DNA of 12,451 nt from an uncultured bacterium (GTDB lineage Bacteria > Planctomycetota > Phycisphaerae > Sedimentisphaerales > Anaerobacaceae): contig CAJVYK010000049.1 of NCBI GenBank assembly GCA_913009865.1, forward strand, positions 1 to 12,451. The letters run 5' to 3'. The position numbers and the translations under genes are program-made. The notes under the pieces were generated by a model that had not been told where the DNA came from, searched no databases, and saw only the letters and a program-made list of their open reading frames with translations. Positions 4,613 through 12,451 of this stretch are shown here, one piece after another. The stretch's first letter is position 1. The number at the start of each line of letters is the position of its first letter.

Positions 4613-7000
4613 ATGGCAGCTTTCATCGAAAAACTTATTGCATTCGGCTCTAAACCTGGCACAAAAGTAAAACCCGTTCTGGTTTTTTTGCTCATTTTTG
4701 CTCTGGGATACGGTCTTAAATGGGTACTCACCGGACAGCCATCGCCGCAAGCGCCCCCTCAAGCGGCAGCGCAGCAAGCCCCGGCAAAGAAACAAAGATG
4801 GACCTGCGCAATGCACCCGCACATTCGTCTCGAAAAGCCGGGCTTGTGTCCGATTTGCGGTATGAAGCTTGTCCCTGTCTCAATGGGTGAGACTGAAAGT
4901 GTCGAAAGCATGCGTCAGTTGACCATCAGCGAGACCGCTAAAAAGCTGATGGATATCGCAACCGCTCCGGTAGAGCGTAAGTTCGTCACGGCTACTGTCC
5001 GTATGGTAGGCAAGGTGGATTATGACGAAAGCCGCCTGGCATATATCACTGCCTGGGTGCCCGGCAGACTGGATCGGCTGTACGTGGACTATACAGGCGT
5101 TTCGGTCAAAAAAGGCGACCATATGGTTTATCTTTACAGCCCGGAATTGTTCAGCGCTCAGGAAGAACTGCTCCAGGCGTTGACGGCCGTCAAAAACATT
5201 CAGGATACCGACCTGGATATTATGCGGGAAATGACCGAGGCCACCGTAACCGCCGCTCGCGAGAAACTACGACTCTGGGGACTGACTGCCGAGCAGATTA
5301 CCAATATCGAAAAAACCGGCAAAGCTTCCGACAGCATAACCATTTACGCCCCCGCCGGCGGTATCGTAATACACAAAAATGCAATCGAAGGTATGTATGT
5401 AAAAGAAGGCACACGCATCTACACCATCGCCGACCTCTCACAGGTTTGGGTCAAATTAGACGCTTATGAATCAGACCTGGGATGGCTGCGTTACGGGCAA
5501 AAGGTCGAATTCACGACTGTTTCCTACCCGGGTGAAATTTTCACAGGAACGATTAGCTTTATCGACCCAATCCTCAACGAAAGGACGCGGACGGTTAAAG
5601 TTCGTGTCAATGTGCCAAATCCCGATGGCAGATTAAAACCTGAAATGTTCGTCAAAGCAGCCGTTAACGCTCAGATTGCCGGCGAGGGTAAAGTTATGGC
5701 TGCCGAGCTGGCGGGCAAGTGGATATGCCCCATGCATCCTTCAGTTATAAAGGACCAGCCGGGCAAATGTGATATTTGCGAAATGCCGCTGGTCACCACC
5801 GAATCACAGGGTTACGCCAGCGACGACCCTGCCCAGGCCGAGAAGCCCCTGGTCATACCGGTTACCGCTGCTCTGGTTACCGGCACACGGGCTGTCGTGT
5901 ACGTGGAGATTCCCGATACTGACAAGCCGACCTTTGAGGGACGGGAGATTGTTTTGGGGCCGCGGGCAGGCGATTACTACCTGGTCCGCAGCGGACTCAA
6001 AGAGGGCGAACTCGTTGTAACTAAAGGCAACTTCAAGATTGACAGCGCCTTGCAGATTCAGGCCAAACCGAGCATGATGACTCCGGAAGGCGGAGGGGGC
6101 GGCGGCGGACACGCTGGTATGGACATGTCTGGTTCTAAATCTAAATCTAAATCTGACACCGGCATGAAAAACTCAACGGCTCTATCAGCAATTTCTCGCC
6201 AACAGCTTTATGACATAATACGTGCTTCAAAAAAAATTACTGATACTTATAAAAAACAGGATATTTCTGAAATACGTTTTGCCTTTGAAGGATTGCAAAA
6301 AGCTGTCAAAGCAGTAGATACGGAAATGCTCGAAGGTCGTTGGCATATGCTCTGGGCTGAAATGTTGATGCGTTTGACTAACGATGCAGTGGAAGGTAGG
6401 ACAGTCAAAACTATGGAGGATGCCGGCAGGGTGGCGGAGAGTATGGCGGATAATATAAACTATTTAAAGGCTAAGTTTGGCCTTAAGCATGGTCGTACTC
6501 AAGAGTCTGACTCTGCGGTCAGTGATGCTTTCCGAAACCAACTGGCAAAGGTCTTTGATGATTACTTTACAATGCAGCAGGCCCTTGCCGAGGATGAGGC
6601 GGGAACTGCCGTTGATGCTGCAAAACAAACATTGAATACACTTAAAGCTGTGGATATGAAATTGCTGACCGGAGATGACCATATTGAGTGGATGAAAAAA
6701 TCGAAGGAAATTGAAAAAATACTTACCGACGCAGCACAAGCCAAAACTCTTGAATCGCTGCGTGAAAGCTTCAGCTTATTATCACAGCAGTTAATCGAAG
6801 CAGCAAAACGTTTCGGTTCCATGGGGCCGGCTCCATTTTATATATTGAACTGCCCTATGGCGTTCGACGGCAGCGGAGCAAACTGGCTCCAACAGAACGA
6901 GCAGACTCGTAACCCGTATTTGGGCCAAATGATGTTGAAATGCGGCGGTGTTACGGGGACTATCCCACCTACCACCATTTCTAAGGAGGAAGACCGCTAA
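4613..7000 (+). CDS. cusB: CusB-like RND periplasmic adaptor with two heavy-metal-binding domains and a DUF3347-like tail
   Basis: A 795-residue membrane-fusion adaptor, about twice the size of E. coli CusB (about 400), linking permease to outer-membrane channel and passing metal to the pump. In order: one N-terminal membrane anchor (20-38); an Ala/Pro/Gln linker; a heavy-metal-binding domain with Cys65, Met67, His68, Cys79 and Cys82 (CAMHP ... CPICGMKL); the adaptor core of barrel-sandwich, short hairpin and beta-barrel parts (about 100-355); a second such domain with Cys372, Met374, His375, Cys386 and Cys389 (CPMHP ... CDICEMPL), inserted before the last core strands (about 410-485); a seven-Gly run (493-499) and Ser-Lys repeats (507-514); then a helical DUF3347-like tail with CPMAFDGSGANWLQ and NPYLGQMMLKCGG near the end. 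The tail is AT-richer than the core. The stop is 1 bp from the permease start, so translation is coupled. Core function is firm; the tail as a metal-capture module is inferred. Confidence 0.93.
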   Translation: MAAFIEKLIAFGSKPGTKVKPVLVFLLIFALGYGLKWVLTGQPSPQAPPQAAAQQAPAKKQRWTCAMHPHIRLEKPGLCPICGMKLVPVSMGETESVESMRQLTISETAKKLMDIATAPVERKFVTATVRMVGKVDYDESRLAYITAWVPGRLDRLYVDYTGVSVKKGDHMVYLYSPELFSAQEELLQALTAVKNIQDTDLDIMREMTEATVTAAREKLRLWGLTAEQITNIEKTGKASDSITIYAPAGGIVIHKNAIEGMYVKEGTRIYTIADLSQVWVKLDAYESDLGWLRYGQKVEFTTVSYPGEIFTGTISFIDPILNERTRTVKVRVNVPNPDGRLKPEMFVKAAVNAQIAGEGKVMAAELAGKWICPMHPSVIKDQPGKCDICEMPLVTTESQGYASDDPAQAEKPLVIPVTAALVTGTRAVVYVEIPDTDKPTFEGREIVLGPRAGDYYLVRSGLKEGELVVTKGNFKIDSALQIQAKPSMMTPEGGGGGGGHAGMDMSGSKSKSKSDTGMKNSTALSAISRQQLYDIIRASKKITDTYKKQDISEIRFAFEGLQKAVKAVDTEMLEGRWHMLWAEMLMRLTNDAVEGRTVKTMEDAGRVAESMADNINYLKAKFGLKHGRTQESDSAVSDAFRNQLAKVFDDYFTMQQALAEDEAGTAVDAAKQTLNTLKAVDMKLLTGDDHIEWMKKSKEIEKILTDAAQAKTLESLRESFSLLSQQLIEAAKRFGSMGPAPFYILNCPMAFDGSGANWLQQNEQTRNPYLGQMMLKCGGVTGTIPPTTISKEEDR
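6134..6154 (+). repeat. Tandem hexamer TCTAAA x3 plus TCT at a domain junction
   Basis: Three exact TCTAAA copies and a partial fourth encode alternating Ser-Lys between the adaptor core and its DUF3347-like tail, right after a poly-Gly stretch. Such in-frame slippage-prone repeats often form linkers. Copy number changes in steps of 6 bases would keep the frame. Confidence 0.8.
6983..6990 (+). promoter_or_regulatory. Ribosome binding site deciding the permease start at 7002
   Basis: AAGGAGGA lies within the last codons of the adaptor gene, 11 bases before ATG 7002. This rules against the longer in-frame ATG at 6948, which has no such site and would overlap the adaptor by 53 bases. Confidence 0.7.
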
Positions 7001-7001
7001 T

Positions 7002-10000
7002 ATGTCTAATCCGTCTGAGAAACCTTCTTCTTATGAACTAACCGCTGAGCAGAAATCGTTGATGGGTAAGCTGCTGCGTTTCTGCCTGACCAACAAGCTG
7101 GTAGTTGCATTGCTGGTGTTGTTCGTCATCATTTTCGGCTGGATGGTTGCGCCGTTTGACTGGCAGTTTGGGGGGATTGATCGCAGACCCATTCCCGTCG
7201 ATGCCATTCCTGATATCGGCGAGAACCAGCAGATTGTCTTTACCGAATGGATGGGACGCTCACCACAGGACGTGGAAGACCAGATATCGTATCCGCTTAC
7301 GGTCTCTCTTCTGGGTGTTCCGGGAGTAAAGACCATTCGCAGCTATTCATTTTTCGGCTTTTCATCCATTTACATCATATTCAAAGAAAACATTGATTTT
7401 TACTGGTCGCGTTCCCGCATACTGGAGAAGTTAAACTCTCTTCCAGCCGGTACGCTTCCGGACCAAGTTCGGCCTGCGCTGGGCCCGGACGCCACCGCAT
7501 TGGGACAGATTTTCTGGTACACCCTCCAGGGCCGTGATAGAAAGGGAAACCCTATCGGCGGATGGGACCTCGAGGAGCTGCGCACTATTCAGGATTGGTA
7601 CGTAAGATACGGGCTTCTCTCTGCCGACGGCGTAAGTGAGGTGGCTTCTATTGGCGGCTTTGTGCGGGAGTACCAGGTTGACATCGACCCCGATGCGATG
7701 CGGGCCTACAAAGTTACTTTTGCCGATATTTACCGTGCAGTGAAGGCATCCAACATTGACGTGGGCGCCAAGACGCTTGAGCTTAACCGCGTTGAGTACT
7801 TTATACGTAGTATCGGTTTCATCAAACAGGTTTCGGATATTGAGGACAGTGTCGTTAAGGTAACTGATAACGTCCCTGTTCTGATAAAAAACGTGGCTCA
7901 GGTTACGCTCGGGCCGGCACTGAGGCGCGGTGCGTTGGACGAGGAAGGGGCTGAGGCGGTCGGCGGGGTTGTGGTGGCCCGCTACGGGGACAATCCCCTG
8001 GCAGTAATCAAGAACGTCAAAAAAAAGATAGAAGAGATTACGCCCGGCCTGCCGTCGAAGGTTCACATTGATTTTTCGCAGGTAACACCGGACCAGCTTC
8101 GCCGCTATGCCGCTGAACACGGCTTTGAGGCCTACAATAGCTCACAAATCAATCAAGACGGCTGGCTGGCTCATCTACGCAAAACCCCCGCTGAAGATTG
8201 GCCCCAATGGGCTGCCATCAGCAAGGTCAATATCGTGCCATTCTACGACCGTACCGGCTTAATCTACGAGACGCTCGGAACGCTCTCAGCTTCCCTTACC
8301 GAGGAAATCCTGATTACAATTATCGTGGTCATTCTCATGGTAATGCACCTGCGCAGCAGCATTCTCATCACCGGACTTTTGCCGATAGCGGTTCTGATGT
8401 GCTTTATTGCGATGAAACTTTTCGGTGTGGACGCCAATATCGTAGCTCTTTCCGGTATTGTCATTGCCATCGGGACCATGGTGGATATGGGAATTGTTAT
8501 CTGTGAGAACATTCTCCGTCATCTCGACGAAGCTGACCCCAAAATGAGCCGACTGGAGGTGGTGCACCGTGCCGCCAGTGAGGTAGGCAGTGCCGTTCTA
8601 ACCGCAGTTCTGACCACTGTCGTCAGTTTCCTGCCTGTTTTTACAATGACAGGAGCTGAGGGTAAGCTCTTCAAACCCCTGGCGTTTACCAAGACTTTTG
8701 CATTAATTGCTTCGGTTATCGTGGCTTTGACCATTATCCCGCCAGCCGCTCATATCCTGTTTTGCGGCAAAATTACCGGCAGAAAACTACGCTTCTACTT
8801 ACACCTGATACTGGTGCTGATTGGCGTATCAGCCGGGTTTTTACTTACATGGTGGGCTGGGCTGCTTCTTATTCTGTTGGGAATTTATTACCTGGCTGAA
8901 AGCTATATTCCGCAGCGCTTTCGGCGGTTTGCACCCTGGGCGGCAAACTTTCTGGCTGTATTTGTCGTGGGTGCGATTCTAAGCAGCCACTGGGAGCCGA
9001 TAGGCCCTGAACGCGGACTCGCCCGCAACTTTATTTTCGTTGCCCTGCTGGTTGGCTCGCTGCTGGGATTTTTTAAATTGTTTCAATACGCCTATCCGAC
9101 AATTTTGCGATGGTGTTTGCGCCACAAGCTGTTATTTTTGTCTATACCGGTTACTATAGTCGTATTGGGGGTATCTATCTGGTCCGGCCTGGGCAAGGAG
9201 TTTATGCCGCCGCTGGATGAAGGTTCGTTCCTGTTTATGCCGACCACAATGGTTCACGCATCGATCGGTGAGGCGATGGACATTCTCAGTAAGCAGGATA
9301 TAGCGCTGCGCAACATACCGGAAATTGAGTCCGTTGTCGGCAAAATCGGACGGGCCGAAACACCGCTGGACCCGGCTCCGATTTCGATGATCGAAACGGT
9401 GATTAACTACAAGTCCGAGTACATCACCGGCAAGAACGGCCGACGCATCAAATTCCGTTATGACAAAAAAAGTGAACAATTCGTCCGCGACGAGAACGGC
9501 GAGTTGATTGCCGACGCCGGCGGTCGCCTCTACAGACAGTGGCGTGAGAATATAAAATCGCCGGATGATATCTGGGCCGAGATTGTCAAAGCCACTAAAA
9601 TCCCCGGAACCACCTCAGCCCCGAAATTGCAGCCTATCAATGCTCGTATCGTTATGCTGCAAAGCGGTATGCGTGCCCCGATGGGCGTTAAAGTTAAGGG
9701 CCCAACGCTTGAAGCTATAGAAAAGGCGGGCCTGGAAATTGAGCGATTCCTCAAAGAGGTTCCCAGTGTCGAAGCCGCCGCTGTTATAGCTGACCGTATC
9801 GTCGGCAAGCCATACCTTGAAATCGTACCTGACAGGGGCGCTCTGGCTCGTTTCGGCGTGCCGATTCGCGCCTTTCAGGATGTGGTGGAGGTCGCCATCG
9901 GCGGCAAAAAAATCACCACAACCGTTGAGGGACGCGAACGTTTCCCTGTACGTGTGCGCTACCAGAGAGAGCTGCGTGACCAAATCGAGACGATGGATAA

Positions 10001-10880
10001 AATCCTGGTGCCTGCCTCAGACGGTACACAAATCCCGCTTACTCAGTTAGCCGAGATTCGCTATATCCGCGGCCCGCAGGTTATCAAAAGTGAAGATACG
10101 TTTCTGACAGGCTACGTGCTTTTCGATATGAAAGCAGGCAAAGCCGAAGTGGACGTTGTAGAAGAATGTCAGCGTTACCTGCAGGAAAAAATCGACAGCG
10201 GCGAATTTATGTTGCCGCTCGGCGTCAGCTACAGCTTTGCCGGAAACTACGAGAACCAGATACGCTCCCAGAAAACTCTGGCTGTAGTGCTGCCGGTGGC
10301 TTTGTTTGTTATCTTCCTGATACTGTATTTTCAGTTCAAGTCCATTCCCACAACATTGATGGTCTTCTCCGGTATTTTTGTCGCCTGGGCAGGCGGCTTT
10401 CTGATGCTGTGGCTGTACGCTCAGCCGTGGTTTTTAGATTTTCAGGTCTTTGGAGTAAATATGCGTAACCTGTTTCAGGTCCACCCTATCAATTTGAGCG
10501 TAGCTGTCTGGGTTGGCTTTTTGGCCTTGTTCGGCATTGCCTCCGACAACGGCGTAATCCAGTCCACCTACCTGAATCAGGTCTTCAAACAGCACAGGCC
10601 CAGCTCGATTCAGCAAATGCAGGAATCAACGCTCGTTGCGGCACAGCGGCGGGTTCGGCCCTGTCTGATGACTTCGGCAACAACCATCTTAGCGCTGATA
10701 CCGGTTCTGACCTCCACAGGCAGGGGCTCTGACGTGATGGTCCCTATGGCCATTCCATCCTTCGGCGGTATGCTGGTCGTTCTAATAAGTATATTCGTGG
10801 TCCCTGTACTTTACTGCGCCATACAGGAGTTCAAATTAAAAATTGGCTTTACGAACAAGAATTCCGACGTGAGTAGCTAA
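7002..10880 (+). CDS. cusA: CusA-like heavy-metal RND permease, Cu(I)/Ag(I) type, long form
   Basis: A 1292-residue inner-membrane proton/metal antiporter, well above the roughly 1040-1050 residues of CusA/CzcA. TM1 is about 33-50; the periplasmic porter domain follows. Asp495 in GTMVDMGIVICENI matches the proton-relay Asp405 of E. coli CusA. Met746 (FLFMPTT), Met796 (PISMIETV) and Met885 (IVMLQSG) align by context with CusA Met573, Met623 and Met672, the three-Met Cu/Ag site, so monovalent metal is the expected substrate. Extra segments stand at about 363-408 (before IVPFYDRTGLI), 590-692 (about four additional hydrophobic helices in the central loop), 805-850 (charged, periplasmic) and 1138-1160. 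Relay partners differ: Asp1182 stands for Glu939 and Cys1221 (RVRPCLMT) for Lys984. It follows the adaptor by 1 bp. Family and metal class are well supported; the role of the insertions is unknown. Confidence 0.95.
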   Translation: MSNPSEKPSSYELTAEQKSLMGKLLRFCLTNKLVVALLVLFVIIFGWMVAPFDWQFGGIDRRPIPVDAIPDIGENQQIVFTEWMGRSPQDVEDQISYPLTVSLLGVPGVKTIRSYSFFGFSSIYIIFKENIDFYWSRSRILEKLNSLPAGTLPDQVRPALGPDATALGQIFWYTLQGRDRKGNPIGGWDLEELRTIQDWYVRYGLLSADGVSEVASIGGFVREYQVDIDPDAMRAYKVTFADIYRAVKASNIDVGAKTLELNRVEYFIRSIGFIKQVSDIEDSVVKVTDNVPVLIKNVAQVTLGPALRRGALDEEGAEAVGGVVVARYGDNPLAVIKNVKKKIEEITPGLPSKVHIDFSQVTPDQLRRYAAEHGFEAYNSSQINQDGWLAHLRKTPAEDWPQWAAISKVNIVPFYDRTGLIYETLGTLSASLTEEILITIIVVILMVMHLRSSILITGLLPIAVLMCFIAMKLFGVDANIVALSGIVIAIGTMVDMGIVICENILRHLDEADPKMSRLEVVHRAASEVGSAVLTAVLTTVVSFLPVFTMTGAEGKLFKPLAFTKTFALIASVIVALTIIPPAAHILFCGKITGRKLRFYLHLILVLIGVSAGFLLTWWAGLLLILLGIYYLAESYIPQRFRRFAPWAANFLAVFVVGAILSSHWEPIGPERGLARNFIFVALLVGSLLGFFKLFQYAYPTILRWCLRHKLLFLSIPVTIVVLGVSIWSGLGKEFMPPLDEGSFLFMPTTMVHASIGEAMDILSKQDIALRNIPEIESVVGKIGRAETPLDPAPISMIETVINYKSEYITGKNGRRIKFRYDKKSEQFVRDENGELIADAGGRLYRQWRENIKSPDDIWAEIVKATKIPGTTSAPKLQPINARIVMLQSGMRAPMGVKVKGPTLEAIEKAGLEIERFLKEVPSVEAAAVIADRIVGKPYLEIVPDRGALARFGVPIRAFQDVVEVAIGGKKITTTVEGRERFPVRVRYQRELRDQIETMDKILVPASDGTQIPLTQLAEIRYIRGPQVIKSEDTFLTGYVLFDMKAGKAEVDVVEECQRYLQEKIDSGEFMLPLGVSYSFAGNYENQIRSQKTLAVVLPVALFVIFLILYFQFKSIPTTLMVFSGIFVAWAGGFLMLWLYAQPWFLDFQVFGVNMRNLFQVHPINLSVAVWVGFLALFGIASDNGVIQSTYLNQVFKQHRPSSIQQMQESTLVAAQRRVRPCLMTSATTILALIPVLTSTGRGSDVMVPMAIPSFGGMLVVLISIFVVPVLYCAIQEFKLKIGFTNKNSDVSS

Positions 10881-10987
10881 GGCCAAATGTTAGCGCTTTT
10901 CGTGGAGTATCGTTTTTATACATAAATTCATCTCCATAGTACCTTGCAAAAGCGATTGCGCACACTATCTCACTCCAAACATAGACC
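10881..10987. other. Intergenic gap between permease and phosphatase genes
   Basis: These 107 bases hold no gene and no hairpin followed by T residues, so no terminator is evident and read-through from the efflux operon is possible. A possible weak promoter is TTGCAA followed after 16 bases by TATCTC; it is not convincing. One half of an imperfect direct repeat lies at 10955-10966. Confidence 0.5.
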
Positions 10988-11018
10988 GTGAATGTGGAAA
11001 AAAAACATTACGCACACT
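10955..11018 (+). repeat. Imperfect direct repeat ATTGCGCACACT / ATTACGCACACT
   Basis: Copies at 10955-10966 and 11007-11018 match in 11 of 12 positions and start 52 bases apart (about five helical turns), flanking the GTG start of the phosphatase gene. It may be a regulator site or chance; the second copy lies within coding sequence. Confidence 0.35.
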
Positions 11019-12451
11019 TAAAAAACTCAGGTCATAGAGCGACATTGCAATTTCGGTTGACCGCCTTAGTGGTTTCGGCAGTGTTAATGGTACTCAGTGT
11101 GGGGATATTCGTAGATTATCGGCGAGAGTACCGCCGATACATTGAGGATGTGCTGGCATCTCTGGAAGAACAGACCTATGCCTTAAAGGTGGCTCGTTCC
11201 CGTATCGTGGAAAAGGTGGAATTTGCTCAGTATGTCGATGACCTTTGTGCACAGATGAACGAATATATTTCTCCCGGCCACCACATTCTCGTGCTGGACA
11301 ACAAAGGGGATATTTTAGCCAGTACCCGCTACCACAGCGGTATTGCAGTGGAGCAAGCCCTGCTTTCTGCCGGCCCGCAGGAACGAATCCTTCGCGTAGG
11401 TGAGCACAAGCTCGCTCAAGTTAGACTCAAGGACAGAGATGGGGCCACTATTATCCTTGCCCAGTATCTCGACCAGATGGAAGCAATCTTGCAAGCCCAA
11501 TTAATTAGTCGCGGCTTCACCACCGGGGCGACAGCCCTTGCCATTATATTGCTTATATATCTGGTTATAAATATCTGGGTAATCAAGCCGGTTACTAATC
11601 TGGCAACTGCCGCCAAAGAATGGGCGGCAAGAAATTTCGCCGCCCGCTCCATTCCTATCGGCCCCGCTGAATTTCGCCTTTTGGCAGATGAATTTAACTA
11701 CATGGCTGAACAGATGGAAGGCCATGAGCATAACCGTACCGCTGAACTCGAACAAGCCAGAAAAATTCAGGCAAACCTGCTTCCCATATCACAGCCAGCC
11801 ATAACAGGGCTGTCTATAGCCACCCAATACCGACCAGCCGACCACGTTGCGGGCGACCTGTACGATATGTTTAATTTGTCGGACAGCAAAACAGCCATTG
11901 TTATTTTAGATGTCTGCGGACATGGCATAAGTGCCGCTTTACTGACCGGGGTGGTCAAGATGTCACTGCACCGCCGACTGGCTGAAAAGGATGACCTCTC
12001 AGAAGCCATTCAGCTTGTCAATGCGGATTTACTTGACTGCATACCCGAAGGACAATTTGTAACAGCCTGTGTCGGCATCTGGAATCACCTCGATCAGTCC
12101 TGGAGCTATTGTGCTGCGGGACATCCCGGAGGAGTGCTGCTCACCAGGAATCAGGCCCAAACTTTAGCTTCTACGGCACCATTACTCGGTGTCTTCCACG
12201 GAACAACCTGGCCGATAAACACAATAAGTCTGTCCGAAGGCGACAGAGTGTTCCTATATACCGATGGAGTCGTCGAGGCTGGGGCCGCCGAGGACGAAGC
12301 TGAGACCTATGATTTGGAAAAAATACTTCTTAGCTGCGTCGATCTAAGCTTAACCGGGCAAGTTGCAACTGTAATGGCAGAAACTACCCAACGCAGCAGT
12401 GGTAAAATTAAAGATGATGCCACAATCGTGGCTCTCGAAGTGCTTCCATAT
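10988..12451 (+). CDS. Membrane receptor with HAMP and SpoIIE/PP2C serine phosphatase domain (RsbU-like), open at 3' end
   Basis: 488 residues visible, frame open to the window end. The start is GTG: the frame opens after a TAG at 10982, and the first in-frame ATG falls inside TM1. GTG 10988 gives a short basic N-terminus; GTG 10994 is an alternative. Neither has a clear ribosome site. Layout: TM1 (about 24-42); an extracytoplasmic region of about 138 residues with a Cache/PAS-like stretch (HHILVLDNKGDILAS, about 98-112); TM2 (about 181-198); HAMP (about 198-250); linker QARKIQANLLP; phosphatase (about 275-486). Metal-binding and catalytic motifs are intact: Asp290 and Asp293 (AGDLYD), Asp308 (DVCGHG), His379 (AAGHP), Asp426-Gly427 (YTDGVVE) and Asp476-Asp477 (KDDATI). 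Such proteins dephosphorylate anti-sigma antagonists or similar substrates in partner switching. The ligand is unknown; sensing of metal or envelope stress is guessed from its place 107 bp after the copper pump. Only a short C-terminal piece is likely missing. Confidence 0.92.
   Translation, partial: MNVEKKHYAHLKNSGHRATLQFRLTALVVSAVLMVLSVGIFVDYRREYRRYIEDVLASLEEQTYALKVARSRIVEKVEFAQYVDDLCAQMNEYISPGHHILVLDNKGDILASTRYHSGIAVEQALLSAGPQERILRVGEHKLAQVRLKDRDGATIILAQYLDQMEAILQAQLISRGFTTGATALAIILLIYLVINIWVIKPVTNLATAAKEWAARNFAARSIPIGPAEFRLLADEFNYMAEQMEGHEHNRTAELEQARKIQANLLPISQPAITGLSIATQYRPADHVAGDLYDMFNLSDSKTAIVILDVCGHGISAALLTGVVKMSLHRRLAEKDDLSEAIQLVNADLLDCIPEGQFVTACVGIWNHLDQSWSYCAAGHPGGVLLTRNQAQTLASTAPLLGVFHGTTWPINTISLSEGDRVFLYTDGVVEAGAAEDEAETYDLEKILLSCVDLSLTGQVATVMAETTQRSSGKIKDDATIVALEVLPY

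Noticed and set aside
6089..6154. Poly-Gly plus Ser-Lys tract as an assembly error or frameshift
   Set aside because: The frame continues smoothly into a recognisable DUF3347-like domain, so it is a genuine low-complexity linker.
6948..7001. Longer start for the permease
   Set aside because: It would overlap the adaptor by 53 bases with no ribosome site; ATG 7002 has AAGGAGGA upstream and a normal N-terminus.
7431..8120. 229-codon minus-strand open frame
   Set aside because: It lies fully inside the permease gene, whose plus-strand product is clearly homologous to CusA; the minus-strand product has no recognisable domain.
10891..10955. CGCTTTT / AAAAGCG inverted repeat as a terminator
   Set aside because: The arms are only 7 bases and about 45 bases apart, with no T run; too weak to call.
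10992..11021. ATG at 10992 as the start of a gene after the permease
   Set aside because: This frame reads MWKKNITHT and stops after nine codons; the real reading frame is the GTG-started phosphatase frame.

Overview
The window has two divergent gene blocks separated by a 206 bp regulatory gap (1831-2036). GC content is moderate, roughly half. No rRNA, tRNA, CRISPR array or insertion sequence was found. Several traits suggest an anaerobic or facultative bacterium: a class I (anaerobe-type) hybrid cluster protein, CPV...FCCxxC (TRASH/YHS-like) secreted proteins, and an unusually long CusA-type permease. The gene style resembles Planctomycetota (Phycisphaerae-like), but that assignment is an impression and was not tested.

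Left block, minus strand (1-1830): a probable four-gene operon transcribed right to left. It runs Rrf2-family regulator (with three Cys for an Fe-S cluster), small cupin, HD-domain phosphohydrolase, then hcp (hybrid cluster protein, cut by the window edge). Gaps are -4, 29 and 35 bp. A good sigma70-type promoter (TTGACG, 17 bp, TATATT) lies upstream, with direct repeats over the -10 and the start site. The likely theme is a response to nitrosative or redox stress, with the Rrf2 protein controlling its own operon.

Right block, plus strand (2037-10880): a copper/silver export locus. Its genes encode a secreted Cys/Met/His protein with a TRASH-like motif, a TolC/CusC-like outer-membrane lipoprotein, a second TRASH-like protein with two C-terminal membrane helices, a CusB-like adaptor, and a 1292-residue CusA-like RND permease. 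The adaptor carries two heavy-metal-binding domains and a fused DUF3347-like tail. The permease keeps the three-methionine Cu(I)/Ag(I) site of E. coli CusA (M746, M796, M885 here) but has several insertions, including about four extra membrane helices. Together the proteins would capture periplasmic copper, pass it along Cys/Met sites and expel it across both membranes.

Far right (10988-12451, open at the window end): a membrane receptor with an extracytoplasmic sensor, HAMP and a SpoIIE/PP2C phosphatase domain, starting at GTG. It follows the permease by 107 bp with no visible terminator, so it may read the same stress and signal through a partner-switching pathway. This link is inference.
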